From: Thermus sp. CCB_US3_UF1
GTDB taxonomy: Bacteria > Deinococcota > Deinococci > Deinococcales > Thermaceae
Assembly: GCF_000236585.1 (NCBI RefSeq)
Contig: NC_017278.1
Coordinates: forward strand, 806,001-870,000
Direction of reading: 5' to 3'
Length of the DNA stretch: 64,000 nt
Positions 25,369 to 36,802 of the stretch are shown here, piece after piece. The notes beneath the pieces were generated by a model, which was given only the letters and a program-made list of their open reading frames with translations, searched no databases and had not been told where the DNA came from. Position 1 is the first letter of the stretch. Every line of letters starts with the position of its first letter. Position numbers and translations under genes: made by a program.

Positions 25369-26420
25369 GGCGTGCGGGCATCCTGCTCCTTCTCCTGGCC
25401 CTGGTGGGCCTGGGCCTTTTCCTGCTCCGCCCCAAGCCGGCCCCTGGGGCGGGCACCCTGTACTTCCTGAACTGGGCGGACTACATCCCCGAAGAGCTCC
25501 TGCAGAAGTTCAGCCAGGAAACGGGGGCCAAGGTGGTCCTGGATACCTTTGAGTCCCCCGAGGCCATGCTGGCCAAGCTGAAGGCGGGGGCCGACCAGGA
25601 GTTCTCCCTGGTGGTGGCCCCGGACTACTACGTGCTCCAGATGGCCCGGGAAGGCCTCCTGGCCCCCCTGGAGAAGTCCAGGCTGAAGAACCTGGCCAAC
25701 CTGGACCCCTTCTTCCAGAACCCGCCCTATGACCCTGGCCTCGGCTACTCCGTCCCCTACCTTTGGGGCACCACCGGCCTTGCCTACCGGGAGGACCTGG
25801 TGCAGGGGCCGGTGGACTCCTACGCCGTCCTCTTTGACCCCGCCCGCCAGGTGGGGCCCTTCCTCCTCCTGGACGAGATGCGGGAGACCATCGGAGCGGC
25901 CTTGAAGTACCTGGGCTTCTCGGTGAACACCACCGACCCCCAGGCCTTGGAAAAGGCCAAAGGCCTCCTCCTCGAGGCCAAGGGCCGCTCGGTGGGCTTC
26001 GCCGGGGGGATTGAAGGCCTGAACCGCATCCTGGCTGGGGATGCGGCCGTGGCCTTGGCCTACTCGGGGGATGTCCTCCAGGCCCGGCAGGAGGATGCCC
26101 GCCTGCGCTACGCCCTCCCCAAGGAAGGGGCTACCCTGTGGACGGATGCCCTGGTGGTCCTGAAGCGGGGCCCGGCCCAGGACCTGGCCTACCGCTTCAT
26201 AGACTTCCTCCTGGAGCCGGAAAACGCCGCTACCCTTTCCCGCTACACCCGCTACGCCACCCCCGTGGCCCGGGCCCTCCCCCTCCTCCCCGAGGAGATG
26301 CGCACCGACCCCACCATCTTCCCCCCGGAGGCGGTGCGGGGGAAGCTGGAGTACCTGAAGGACCTGGGGCCGGAGATCGCCCTCTTTGACCGGGTCTGGA
26401 CCGAGGTGAAGGCTCGCTAA
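25365..26420 (+). CDS. potD: Spermidine/putrescine-binding protein PotD
   Basis: 351 aa. An N-terminal hydrophobic segment (residues 5-22) followed by RPKP and APGAGTL suggests an uncleaved anchor or a signal peptide; no lipobox Cys is seen. The mature part begins TLYFLNWADYIPEELL, the start of the PotD/PotF fold. It also has VPYLWGTTGLAY and YSGDVLQAR. It captures polyamines outside the membrane for PotABC and is the last gene of a fully overlapped operon. Confidence 0.92.
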   Translation: MRRAGILLLLLALVGLGLFLLRPKPAPGAGTLYFLNWADYIPEELLQKFSQETGAKVVLDTFESPEAMLAKLKAGADQEFSLVVAPDYYVLQMAREGLLAPLEKSRLKNLANLDPFFQNPPYDPGLGYSVPYLWGTTGLAYREDLVQGPVDSYAVLFDPARQVGPFLLLDEMRETIGAALKYLGFSVNTTDPQALEKAKGLLLEAKGRSVGFAGGIEGLNRILAGDAAVALAYSGDVLQARQEDARLRYALPKEGATLWTDALVVLKRGPAQDLAYRFIDFLLEPENAATLSRYTRYATPVARALPLLPEEMRTDPTIFPPEAVRGKLEYLKDLGPEIALFDRVWTEVKAR

Positions 26421-26443
26421 AGGCCAGGGGTGGGGGCGGGGGC

Positions 26444-26449
26444 TATACT
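26444..26449 (+). promoter_or_regulatory. -10 element TATACT of the cytochrome c gene
   Basis: TATACT lies 6 nt before ATG 26456, consistent with a leaderless message. The -35 region is not recognisable. Confidence 0.5.
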
Positions 26450-26455
26450 GTTTTC

Positions 26456-26841
26456 ATGAAACGCCTCTTCCTGCCCTTCCTGACCCTGGCCTGGGGCTCC
26501 TTCCCCGCCTGGGGCCAGGGGGTGGAGGCCCTTTGGGCCCGCGCCTGCGCCCAGTGCCACGGGGAGAAGGCCCTGGGGGTGCGCCCTTACCCCGGCCTGC
26601 AGGGCGCGGCCCCCCTCTTCGCCACCCCGGAGGGGCGGCGCTACCTGGTCCTGGCCACCCTTTACGGCAAAAAGGGGGAGGCCGGGCTCATGCCCGGCTT
26701 CGCCCAGCTGAAGGATGAGGAGCTCGCCGCCCTGCTCAACCACCTCAAGGCCCTCCTCGGGGCCAAGGGGGAGGCCTTCACCCCCGAGGAGGTGCGCCGG
26801 GGGCGGGGCCTGAACCTCACCCCCGACCAGGTCAAGCGCCC

Positions 26842-26845
<4 letters not shown>
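26456..26845 (+). CDS. Small class I cytochrome c
   Basis: 129 aa. The signal peptide is residues 1-~21 (MKRLFLPFLTLAWGSFPAWG), the haem site CAQCH is near residue 34, and the distal Met ligand is probably in GLMPGF. This is a soluble periplasmic mono-haem electron carrier of the type found with terminal oxidases or as a redox shuttle. It stands alone between potD and the convergent ilvD. Its stop and the ilvD stop share the four bases CTAG. Confidence 0.9.
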
Positions 26846-28505
<1,660 letters not shown>

Positions 28506-28509
<4 letters not shown>

Positions 28510-29240
28510 GCCTCCCTCCAGGTGGCGATTTTGCCGTGGAACTGACGGGCCCGGGGCAGAAGGCGCACCAGGGCCTTGGCCGCCGCCTCCGGGGTGAGGA
28601 GGCGGCCTTCCTCCTTGTAGCCGCGGAAGACCCGGTGCAGCACAGGGGCGGCGCTCCCCTGGGCCTCCCGGGCCGCCTGCTGCATGCCGGTTTCCACCAC
28701 CCCCGGGCGGTAAATAAAACAGGCCACCTCGGGCACCTCCGCGGCCAGCTGCCGGGCCAGGTGCTCCTCGGCGGCCTTGGCCACCGCGTAGGCCCCGATG
28801 CCGGGGAGGTTGCTCTCCGCCGCCCCCGAGCCCACGAAGACCGCCACCCCCTCCCCCCTCTGCCGCAGGAGAGGGTAGGCGAAGCGGGCAAGCTGGTACC
28901 CCGCCAGGAGGTTGGCCTCCAGCACCTCCAGGAAGAGGGGCTCGGCCAGCTCGTAGAGGAGGGGGCCGGGGTGGAGGACCCCGGCGTTGTGGATGAAGCC
29001 CTCCAGGGGGCCCAGGGCTTGGGCCCGCTCCACCAGGGCCTGGGCCACCTCGGCCTTGCCGGCGCTACCCGCCACGGCCTCGGCCTTGGCCCCTAGGGCC
29101 CGCACCTCCTCCAGCACGGCCCGCAGGGGGGCTTCCGAGCGGGCGTTCAGCACCAGGTCGTAGCCTGCCTTGGCCAGTTCCAGGGCCAAGGCCTTGCCGA
29201 TGCCCCGGCTGGCCCCGGTGAGGATCAGGGTTTTCCTCAT
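28506..29240 (-). CDS. Short-chain dehydrogenase/reductase
   Basis: 244 aa. The nucleotide-binding motif GASRGIG (residues ~9-15), NAG (~86-88), and the catalytic S-Y-K set (GSGAAESNLPGIGAYAVAKAA) are all present. Arg/Asn at the end of the second strand (LVLNARS) suggest NADP(H). The C-terminal GKIATWREA type ending resembles sepiapterin-reductase-like or YueD-like members. The substrate is unknown. It sits between Uma2 and ilvD with 4-nt overlaps on both sides. Confidence 0.88.
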
Positions 29241-29770
29241 AGCAAGGCCTCCACCGCCGCCTTCTGCCCCAGGGCCTCGAGGGCCTCCCCGGGGCCCAGG
29301 ACCGCCACCTGCCCGTAACCTTCCCCTTGGGGCTCCCGGTGGACCAGGACCCTCTGCCCCCCTAGGTCCACCACCCAGACCTCCGCCACCCCGGCCCGGG
29401 CGTAGAGGGGGAGCTTCACCCCCAGGTCGTGGTCCAAGGGGGTGTCCGCCACCTCCACCACCAGGAGGGCATCCCGGGCCCGGGGTAGCTCGGCCTCGTA
29501 AAAGTCCTCCCGGGGCCTGAGGAGGGCCAGATCCGGGTAGAGTTCCGACCCCCCCACCGCCAAGGGGCTTTGCACAAAGAGGATGGCCTTTTCCGGCACC
29601 AAGGGGGCAAAGAGGGCGGTGAGCCGGGCCACCTTGGCCGCATGGCGCTTGCCGATGGGGCTCATCTCCAAGAGTTCTCCTTCCACCAGCTCCAGCCTCA
29701 GGTCCTCGGGGAAGACCCCGGCCTCCACCATGCGGTGGAACTCCTCCAGGGAGATCCGGTGCCGGGTCAC
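29237..29770 (-). CDS. Uma2 family protein (PD-(D/E)XK nuclease-like, DUF820)
   Basis: 177 aa. Uma2 features include ISLEEFHRMVEAG, LELVEGELLEMSPIGKRHA, YPDLALLRPREDF, a VVEVADTPLDHDLGVKLPLYARAGVAEVWVV-type core with the D/E...K positions, and a final PGEAL. The family has a restriction-endonuclease-like fold and no established role. GTG 29770 is preferred over an upstream ATG at 29812 because AAGGAGGTG lies 6 nt before it. Its presence inside a branched-chain amino acid operon is odd and probably incidental. Confidence 0.85.
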   Translation of the reverse strand: MTRHRISLEEFHRMVEAGVFPEDLRLELVEGELLEMSPIGKRHAAKVARLTALFAPLVPEKAILFVQSPLAVGGSELYPDLALLRPREDFYEAELPRARDALLVVEVADTPLDHDLGVKLPLYARAGVAEVWVVDLGGQRVLVHREPQGEGYGQVAVLGPGEALEALGQKAAVEALL

Positions 29771-29776
29771 GGGAGC

Positions 29777-29785
29777 ACCTCCTTC
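29777..29785 (-). promoter_or_regulatory. Ribosome binding site that fixes the Uma2 start
   Basis: AAGGAGGTG, nearly complementary to the 16S rRNA 3' end, ends 6 nt before GTG 29770. It rules against the upstream ATG at 29812 that would lengthen the protein by 14 residues. Confidence 0.75.
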
Positions 29786-29808
29786 CGCCGGGGTTGCCGG
29801 CATCCCCC

Positions 29809-31448
<1,640 letters not shown>

Positions 31449-31458
31449 GGCTCACCTC

Positions 31459-32874
31459 CTAGCGCACCGCAATGCCAAAGACCTCGCGGGCGTCGGCGAT
31501 CTCGCCCGCCACCGCCGCCGCCGCCACCATGAGGGGGCTCATGAGCACCGTGCGCCCCCGGGGGCTTCCCATCCGCCCCTTGTAGTTGCGGTTGGAGGAG
31601 CTGGCGGCCAGCTCATCCCCCTCCAGCCGGTCGGGGTTCATGGCCAGGCACATGGAACACCCGGGGTTCCGCCACTCAAACCCCGCCTCGCGGAAAACCT
31701 CGGCGATGCCCTCCTCCTCGGCCTTCCTGGCCACCCACTCCGAGCCCGGCACCACCAGGGCCCGCACCCCCTTCTTCACCCGGTGCCCCTTCAGGAAGCG
31801 GGCCACCTCCCGCAGGTCGGAAAGGCGGGCGTTGGTGCAGCTGCCGATGAAGGCCACCTGGACGGGTACCCCCTTGATGGGCTGCCCCGGCCTGAAGCCC
31901 ATGTAGGCCAGGGCTTCCTCGGCCACGGGGCGTTCCTCCTCGGGAAGCTCCTCCAGCAAGGGGATCCGCCCGTCAATGGGGATGGCCTGCCCGGGGTTGA
32001 TGCCCCAGGTCACCGTGGGGGCGATGGCCTCGGCCCGGAAGGTGACCACGTCGTCGTAAGGGGCATCGGGGTCGGAGCGGAAGGAAAGCCAGCGCCGCTT
32101 GGCCTCCTCCCAGGCCTCCCCTTGGGGGCTGTAGGGACGGCCCTCCAGGTAGCGGAAGGTGGTCTCGTCGGGGTTCACGTACCCCACCCGGGCCCCGCCC
32201 TCAATGGACATGTTGCACAGGGTCATGCGGCTTTCCATGTCCATGGCCTCCACGGCGCTGCCCCCATACTCGTAGGCGTAGCCCAGGCCCCCCTTCACCC
32301 CCAGGTGGCGGATGATGTGCAGGATCACGTCCTTGGCGTAGACCCCGGGGGCCAGCCGGCCCTCCACGTTGATGCGCCGCACCTTCAGCTTCTGCGCCGC
32401 CAGGGTCTGGGTGGCCAGCACGTCCCGCACCTGGCTGGTGCCGATGCCGAAGGCCACAGCCCCAAAGGCCCCGTGGGTGGAGGTGTGGGAGTCGCCGCAG
32501 GCGATGGTCATCCCCGGCTGGGTGAGGCCCAGCTGGGGCCCGATCACGTGCACGATCCCCTGGTTCCCGCTCCCCAGGTCAAAGAAGGTGATGCCGTGCT
32601 CCCGGGTGTTGGCCCTAAGGGCTTCCAGCATGCTCTGGGCCAAGGGGTCCTGGAAGGGCTCCCTGCGGTCGTGGGTGGGGACGATGTGGTCCACGGTGGC
32701 GAAGGTGCGGTGGGGGTAGCGCACCTTAAGCCCCAAGTCCTTCAGCATGCCGAAGGCCTGGGGGCTCGTCACCTCGTGCAGGAGGTGCAGGTCAATGAAA
32801 AGCTGGCTCTGCCCGTTCCGCAGCTTGCGCACCTCATGGGCTTCCCATACCTTCTCGTAAAGCGTCTTCCCCAT
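31459..32874 (-). CDS. leuC: 3-isopropylmalate dehydratase large subunit
   Basis: 471 aa aconitase-family subunit. Motifs: [22 protein letters not shown] (region, key [12 protein letters not shown]), cluster cysteines in [12 protein letters not shown] and [11 protein letters not shown], and [11 protein letters not shown]. It holds a [4Fe-4S] cluster. It is the first structural gene of the leu operon. Its ATG lies 14 nt after the attenuator U-run, with GGGAGGGAG as ribosome site. Confidence 0.97.
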   Translation of the reverse strand: MGKTLYEKVWEAHEVRKLRNGQSQLFIDLHLLHEVTSPQAFGMLKDLGLKVRYPHRTFATVDHIVPTHDRREPFQDPLAQSMLEALRANTREHGITFFDLGSGNQGIVHVIGPQLGLTQPGMTIACGDSHTSTHGAFGAVAFGIGTSQVRDVLATQTLAAQKLKVRRINVEGRLAPGVYAKDVILHIIRHLGVKGGLGYAYEYGGSAVEAMDMESRMTLCNMSIEGGARVGYVNPDETTFRYLEGRPYSPQGEAWEEAKRRWLSFRSDPDAPYDDVVTFRAEAIAPTVTWGINPGQAIPIDGRIPLLEELPEEERPVAEEALAYMGFRPGQPIKGVPVQVAFIGSCTNARLSDLREVARFLKGHRVKKGVRALVVPGSEWVARKAEEEGIAEVFREAGFEWRNPGCSMCLAMNPDRLEGDELAASSSNRNYKGRMGSPRGRTVLMSPLMVAAAAVAGEIADAREVFGIAVR

Positions 32875-32887
32875 GCTCCCTCCCTAG

Positions 32888-32918
32888 AAAAAACCCCCCG
32901 GACCTTTGGGCCCGGGGG
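32888..32918 (-). terminator. leu attenuator: rho-independent terminator before leuC
   Basis: A 10-bp stem (CCCCCGGGCC with its partner, one G-T pair) around a 4-nt loop is followed by G and six T on the minus strand, ending 13 nt before leuC. The 5' arm (CCGGGCCC, 32908-32915) is also complementary over 8 nt to GGGCCCGG in the leader (32942-32949), which gives an alternative antiterminator. Confidence 0.85.
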
Positions 32919-32936
32919 AAAGCGGTAAGGGCTTTC

Positions 32937-32984
32937 CTAAGCCGGGCCCGCCCGGCCTAGGTCTAGCAGGATGCCCCGCCGCAT
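32937..32984 (-). CDS. leuL: leu leader peptide (15 aa, Leu codons in tandem)
   Basis: The frame MRRGILLDLGRAGPA ends at TAG. Three Leu codons fall within four positions (CTG CTA GAC CTA), preceded by Ile. CTA is rare in such GC-rich genes, as expected for a control peptide. A -10 box ends 8 nt before the ATG, so the peptide is read from a nearly leaderless end. Its 3' half forms a hairpin (GCCGGG/CCCGGC, 32941-32956) that competes with the antiterminator. A ribosome paused at the Leu codons would cover the first arm and favour readthrough. Confidence 0.8.
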   Translation of the reverse strand: MRRGILLDLGRAGPA

Positions 32985-32992
32985 TGCCCCCT

Positions 32993-33021
32993 AGCCTAAG
33001 GCCAAAGGGCCCGTGGGTCAA
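32993..33021 (-). promoter_or_regulatory. Promoter of the leu operon
   Basis: TTGACC (33021-33016), 17-bp spacer, TAGGCT (32998-32993). The expected transcription start is within 1-2 nt of the leader peptide ATG at 32984. Confidence 0.75.
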
Positions 33022-33028
33022 GCTTGAC
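33017..33028. promoter_or_regulatory. Perfect palindrome formed by two back-to-back -35 boxes
   Basis: GTCAAGCTTGAC, 12 bp, is built from the leu -35 on one strand and the tRNA-Leu -35 on the other, 2 bp apart. Two polymerases cannot both occupy it, so leu operon and tRNA-Leu initiation probably compete. It could also be a protein-binding site. Confidence 0.65.
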
Positions 33029-33052
33029 GAAAAGGGAGAGGCCCTCTACAAT
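33024..33052 (+). promoter_or_regulatory. Promoter of tRNA-Leu
   Basis: TTGACG (33024-33029), 17-bp spacer, TACAAT (33047-33052), 13 nt before the tRNA 5' end. Near consensus, as expected for a stable RNA gene. Confidence 0.85.
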
Positions 33053-33065
33053 GACCCTTGCGTCT

Positions 33066-33152
33066 GCCGGGGTGGCGGAATTGGTAGACGCGCACGATTC
33101 AGGGTCGTGTGTCCTCACGGACGTGCGGGTTCAAGTCCCGCCCCCGGCACCA
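33066..33152 (+). tRNA. tRNA-Leu (anticodon CAG)
   Basis: 87 nt including encoded CCA. Acceptor GCCGGGG pairs with CCCCGGC. The anticodon arm CACGA/TCGTG closes the 7-nt loop TTCAGGG (anticodon CAG, reads CUG). The long variable arm (tgtcctcacggacg region) marks a class II tRNA, and the T arm carries GGTTCAAGTCC. It reads CTG, the dominant Leu codon in GC-rich Thermus genes and one of the control codons of the adjacent leader peptide. Confidence 0.96.
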
Positions 33153-33156
33153 GAAA

Positions 33157-33183
33157 GGCCCCCGGAAGGGGGCCTACGCCTTT
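33157..33183 (+). terminator. Possible terminator after tRNA-Leu
   Basis: A 7-bp hairpin GGCCCCC/GGGGGCC with loop GGAA, followed by TACGCCTTTT. The T-run is displaced, so termination is uncertain. Confidence 0.4.
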
Positions 33184-33186
33184 TGC

Positions 33187-33192
33187 TACACT
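33187..33192 (+). promoter_or_regulatory. -10 element TACACT of trpS
   Basis: TACACT is 7 nt before ATG 33200, consistent with a leaderless trpS transcript. The -35 is not clear. Confidence 0.5.
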
Positions 33193-33199
33193 AAGGCCC

Positions 33200-34213
33200 A
33201 TGACGCGGGTCCTCTCCGGCATCCAGCCCTCGGGGGAGATCCACATCGGCAACTACCTGGGGGCCATCAAGCAGTGGGTGGAGCTGGGGGAACGCCTGGG
33301 GCGGGAGGCCTTCTTCTGCATCGTGGACTACCACGCCCTCACCAACCCCCTGGCCTACGACCCCCAGACCCTGGCCCGGCGCACCTTTGAGGCGGCCCTG
33401 GTCAACATCGCCGCCGGGCTCAACCCGGAAAGGGTGACCCTCTTCGTCCAGTCCCACGTGCCCGAACACACCGAGCTCTCCTGGGTCTTCACCACCCTCA
33501 CCCCCTTAGGGGACCTGACCCGGATGACCCAGTTCAAGGACAAGGCCGCCAAGCAGGAAGCCATATGGTCGGGCCTCCTCATGTACCCCGTCCTGCAGGC
33601 GGCGGACATCCTGGTCTACAAGGCGGATACCGTGCCCGTGGGGGAGGACCAGGTGCAGCACATTGAGCTCACCCGGGAGATCGCCCGCCGCTTCAACGGC
33701 CTCTTCGGGGAAACCTTCCCCGAGCCCCAGGCCCTCCTGAACCCCGAGGCCCCCCGGGTGCCGGGCATTGACGGCAAGGCCAAGATGAGCAAGTCCTTGG
33801 GGAACACCATCGGCCTCCTGGAGCCCGAGGAGAGCATCTGGCACAAGATCCAGCACCTACCCGACGACCCCCAGCGCATCCGCCTCTCCGACCCCGGGGA
33901 CCCGGAGCGCACCGTGGTCTTCACCTACCTCTCCTACTTCGCCCCCAAGGAGCTGGTGGAGGCCCTGAAGGCGGAGTACCGCCGGGCGGGCATCGGCACC
34001 CTGGCGGTGAAGCGCATCCTCTTTGAGGAGATGATGAAGGCTTTAAGGCCCATCCGCGAGCGGGCCGAGGCCCTCAAGCGGGACCCCGACTACGTGATGG
34101 ATGCCCTTCTGGAAGGGGCCAAACGGGCCCGGGTTGTGGCCCAGGCCACCATGGAGGAGGTGCGGGAGAAGGTGGGCCTCCTCCTGCCCCGGAAGCGTCC
34201 GGTGCGCACGTGA
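33200..34213 (+). CDS. trpS: Tryptophanyl-tRNA synthetase
   Basis: 337 aa class I synthetase. It has the HIGH-like HIGNYLGA near residue 15 and the KMSKS loop intact (KAKMSKSLGNTIGL). SGIQPSGEIH at the start and GEDQVQHIELTREIARRFN are family-typical. It charges tRNA-Trp. ATG 33200 is chosen from the -10 spacing and family N-terminus; a longer upstream frame would run through the tRNA. The stop overlaps scpA (GTGA). Confidence 0.97.
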   Translation: MTRVLSGIQPSGEIHIGNYLGAIKQWVELGERLGREAFFCIVDYHALTNPLAYDPQTLARRTFEAALVNIAAGLNPERVTLFVQSHVPEHTELSWVFTTLTPLGDLTRMTQFKDKAAKQEAIWSGLLMYPVLQAADILVYKADTVPVGEDQVQHIELTREIARRFNGLFGETFPEPQALLNPEAPRVPGIDGKAKMSKSLGNTIGLLEPEESIWHKIQHLPDDPQRIRLSDPGDPERTVVFTYLSYFAPKELVEALKAEYRRAGIGTLAVKRILFEEMMKALRPIRERAEALKRDPDYVMDALLEGAKRARVVAQATMEEVREKVGLLLPRKRPVRT

Positions 34214-34857
34214 TCCGCCTGGCCTTTCCCGGTTTTTCCGGTACCCCGGAGGCCCTGCGGGAGGCCCTGAGGCGGGGGCGGCTTTCCCCCAAGGCCCTTC
34301 CCGTTCTCCTCCTGGTGGAGCAGGCCCTGGCCCAGGTGCCGGAGGACCTGAGGGCCCGGGCCGAGCTTCTGCCCCTGTTGGCCGAGCTTTTGCTCCTGAA
34401 GCTGGCCCCGGAGAAGGCCCTAACCCCCAAGGAGGAGGGGGAGGAGCTGCCCCTGGTGCGGACCCTTCTGGACCTCTCCGATACCGTGGCCTTTTTGGAA
34501 GAACGCCTGAGGCGGCGGGCCCGCCTGGTGCCCGCCAAGCCGCCCCCGGTACCTAGGGCTCCCTTGCGCCTTTCCCCCAGGGCCCTGGCCGAGGCCGCCC
34601 GCCCCTTCCGGCGGGCAGTGCTCCAGCTTCCCCCGGAGGGGTTCGGCCTGCAGGAGGCTTGGCGCCGCCTGCGTGGCCTCCTAAAGGGGCGCATGCCCTT
34701 CCACCGCCTGCCCCTCAGGGGCTGGGAGGAAAAGGCGGTGGGCTTTGCCGCCCTTCTGGAGGCCCAGCGCCTGGGCCTGGTGGGGCTTTGGCAAGAGGAG
34801 AACTTCGGCCCCCTGTGGGTGGAGGCCGAGGAGGGGCTGGCGGAGCGGTTGGCCTAG
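34210..34857 (+). CDS. scpA: Segregation and condensation protein A (short ScpA)
   Basis: 215 aa kleisin. The N-terminal helical part (residues ~15-100) would contact the SMC neck, and the C-terminal winged helix (FAALLEAQRLGLVGLWQEENFGPLWVEAEE is the region; key LLEAQRLGLV and FGPLWVE) would bind the SMC head. It completes the SMC-ScpAB condensin. Sequence similarity to ScpA is moderate and the protein is shorter than usual, but the C-terminus is characteristic. The GTG overlaps the trpS stop. Its stop shares CTAG with the convergent glycosyltransferase. Confidence 0.78.
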   Translation: MIRLAFPGFSGTPEALREALRRGRLSPKALPVLLLVEQALAQVPEDLRARAELLPLLAELLLLKLAPEKALTPKEEGEELPLVRTLLDLSDTVAFLEERLRRRARLVPAKPPPVPRAPLRLSPRALAEAARPFRRAVLQLPPEGFGLQEAWRRLRGLLKGRMPFHRLPLRGWEEKAVGFAALLEAQRLGLVGLWQEENFGPLWVEAEEGLAERLA

Positions 34858-36005
34858 GGGGCGAGGGCCGACCTTGCAGGGAGGCTTCGGTATAGGCTTA
34901 GGGTTTCCCTGAACATCCTCTCCAGGTTCCGTTCTTCCGTCCAGGCCCTTCCCCGGGCACGCAGGCTCGCGCGGCGGTGGGGGTCCTGCTGGGCCTCGAG
35001 CAGGGCGGCGGCCAGGGCCTCTGGGGTGGGGGCCTCGGCCACCAGGGCGAGCCCTTCCTCCCCAAGCCACTCCCCTAGCCCCGGGGTAGGGGCGCTCACC
35101 ACGGGCACCCCGGCGGCGAAGGCCTCGAGGAGCACATAGGGCATCCCCTCGTAGGCGCTGGTGAGGAGAAGCCCGTCCAGGGCGGGCATGAGGAAGCGGG
35201 TATCCCTCCCGGGGACGAAGCGGACCCTCCTCCCCAAGCCCCTTCGCCGGACCACCGCCTCCACCTCTTCCCTCAGGGGGCCTTCGCCCATGAAGAGGAG
35301 GACCCCTTCCCCCCCTCCTTCCAGGAAGTGGGCAAAGGCCTCCAGGGCCAGGAGGGGCCTTTTCTGCAGGTCTAGCCGCCCCACGAACCCCACCGCAAAC
35401 TCCCCCTCCAAGCCCAAGGACCGCCTGGCCGCTTCCCGCGCCCCCTGGGGGTAGAGGGAGGGGTCCACGCCGTTGGGGATGAGGGCCACCCTTCCCTCGG
35501 GGTAGCCAAGCCTTAGGAGTTCCTCCCGCTCCCAGGGGGAGACGGCCACGGCAAGGCGGGTGAAGCGGGCGAGGGTCCTTTCCGCTAGCCCGTAAAGCCA
35601 CCTTTCCCAAGGGAGGAGGAAAGGGGAGAGGGTGATGGGGGCATGGGGGGTGTAGATCACGGGCACCCCCAGGAGGGGGCCGAGGAAGCGGGCCAAGGCC
35701 CCGCCCTTGGCGCTATGCCCGTGCACCAGGGCGAAGGGGCCTTCCTTCCGGGCGTAGGCCAGGAGGTGGAGGAGGGCACCCAGGTCCGAGGGGTGGGGGG
35801 CGCGGCGCATGGGAAGGGGGAAAAGGCGCACCCCGGCCCTTGCCAAGGCGGGAAGGGCCGAACGCAAGGGCTCGGCCAGGCGCAGAGGGGAGTAGGCCAG
35901 GTGGACCTCCACCCCTTCCCGGAGGAGAAGGGGGGCCAGGTCGGCCACGTGCCTTCCCGCCCCGCCCCCGCTGGCCTCGAGGACCCACAGGACCCTCAAA
36001 GCCAC
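34854..36005 (-). CDS. GT4-type glycosyltransferase
   Basis: 383 aa GT-B fold retaining enzyme. The N-terminal domain carries the acceptor-side GGGAGRHVADLAPLL motif and LVHGHSAKGGALARFLG. The C-terminal nucleotide-sugar domain carries VGFVGRLDLQKRPLLALEAF, EGPLREEVE and the E-x7-E motif region (YEGMPYVLLEAFAAGVPVV). It transfers a hexose during surface polysaccharide assembly. GTG 36005 follows GGAGGAGGG and avoids a 43-nt overlap that ATG 36038 would require. It is the last gene of the minus-strand polysaccharide operon. Confidence 0.88.
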   Translation of the reverse strand: MALRVLWVLEASGGGAGRHVADLAPLLLREGVEVHLAYSPLRLAEPLRSALPALARAGVRLFPLPMRRAPHPSDLGALLHLLAYARKEGPFALVHGHSAKGGALARFLGPLLGVPVIYTPHAPITLSPFLLPWERWLYGLAERTLARFTRLAVAVSPWEREELLRLGYPEGRVALIPNGVDPSLYPQGAREAARRSLGLEGEFAVGFVGRLDLQKRPLLALEAFAHFLEGGGEGVLLFMGEGPLREEVEAVVRRRGLGRRVRFVPGRDTRFLMPALDGLLLTSAYEGMPYVLLEAFAAGVPVVSAPTPGLGEWLGEEGLALVAEAPTPEALAAALLEAQQDPHRRASLRARGRAWTEERNLERMFRETLSLYRSLPARSALAP

Positions 36006-36802
36006 CCCCTCCTCCCCGGCAGGCGCCGCTTCAGCCACCCCACCAAGGGGGTGGGGGTAAAGAAAAGGGCGCCGTTTTTCAGGAGGCCAAGCCAGCTCTC
36101 CTTGAGGCCGGGGTCAAAGTTTTCCAGGAGGATGCGGAGGCGTGTTAGGAGTTGCCTGCGCCGCCCCTTGCCGCTTATCCCTTCAGGGTTTAGCAGCACC
36201 TCCACCACGGGCTCGTCCAGGTTGGCCACCTTGAACCTCTTGGCCAGGCGGAAGAAAAGCTCGTAGTCCTCAGCGGCAGGGTACCTTTCCGAGTAAAGGC
36301 CCACCGCCCTAAGGGCCTCGGTGCGCAGGGTGACGGCCGGGTGAAGGAAGGGGTTCCGGGCGTGCATGACCCGGCGGATCTCCCCGTCCTCGGTGGGGAA
36401 GCGCTCCCGGTGGGTTTCCCTTCCCGTGGGGTCCACAAAGCGGGCCTGCCCGCCCACCAGGGCGTACTCGGGGTGCTCTTCCAGAAAGCGGAGTTGCTTG
36501 GCGAACCGCCCCGGCAGGGCCACATCCCCGGCATCCAAGCGGGCCACATAGGGGTAGCCCCGCTCCAGGACGAAGCGGAGCCCCTCGTTCAGGGCCCCCG
36601 TGATCCCCCGGTTTCCATCCAGGCGCAGGAGGAAGGCCCGGTGGGGTGGGGGGAGTTGGGGGAGGGTGATGGGGGGTTGGCTTCCATCGTCCACCACCAC
36701 CACGTCCAGGGGGATTTCGCCCGGAAGGTGGGCAAGGGTTTCCTCCAGGCCTTCTTGGTCGTTGTAAACCGGGATGAGCAGGGCAACCTTCCTCTCAGCC
36801 AC
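35996..36802 (-). CDS. GT2-type glycosyltransferase
   Basis: 268 aa GT-A fold. It begins VALLIPVYNDQEGLEETLAHLP, has VVVVDDGSQ, GNRGITGALNEGL, and a DxD equivalent RLDAGDVALPGRF; ED near residue 207 (AAEDYELFFRLAK) is the catalytic base. It is an inverting glycosyltransferase for polysaccharide assembly, with unknown sugar. It overlaps the GT4 start by ~10 nt and the preceding GT2 by 8 nt. Confidence 0.88.
   Translation of the reverse strand: MAERKVALLIPVYNDQEGLEETLAHLPGEIPLDVVVVDDGSQPPITLPQLPPPHRAFLLRLDGNRGITGALNEGLRFVLERGYPYVARLDAGDVALPGRFAKQLRFLEEHPEYALVGGQARFVDPTGRETHRERFPTEDGEIRRVMHARNPFLHPAVTLRTEALRAVGLYSERYPAAEDYELFFRLAKRFKVANLDEPVVEVLLNPEGISGKGRRRQLLTRLRILLENFDPGLKESWLGLLKNGALFFTPTPLVGWLKRRLPGRRGWL

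Noticed and set aside
33157-33183. trpS attenuator or T-box
   Set aside because: Only a short hairpin lies between the tRNA and trpS, without a T-box motif or Trp-rich leader; trpS seems to start leaderless.
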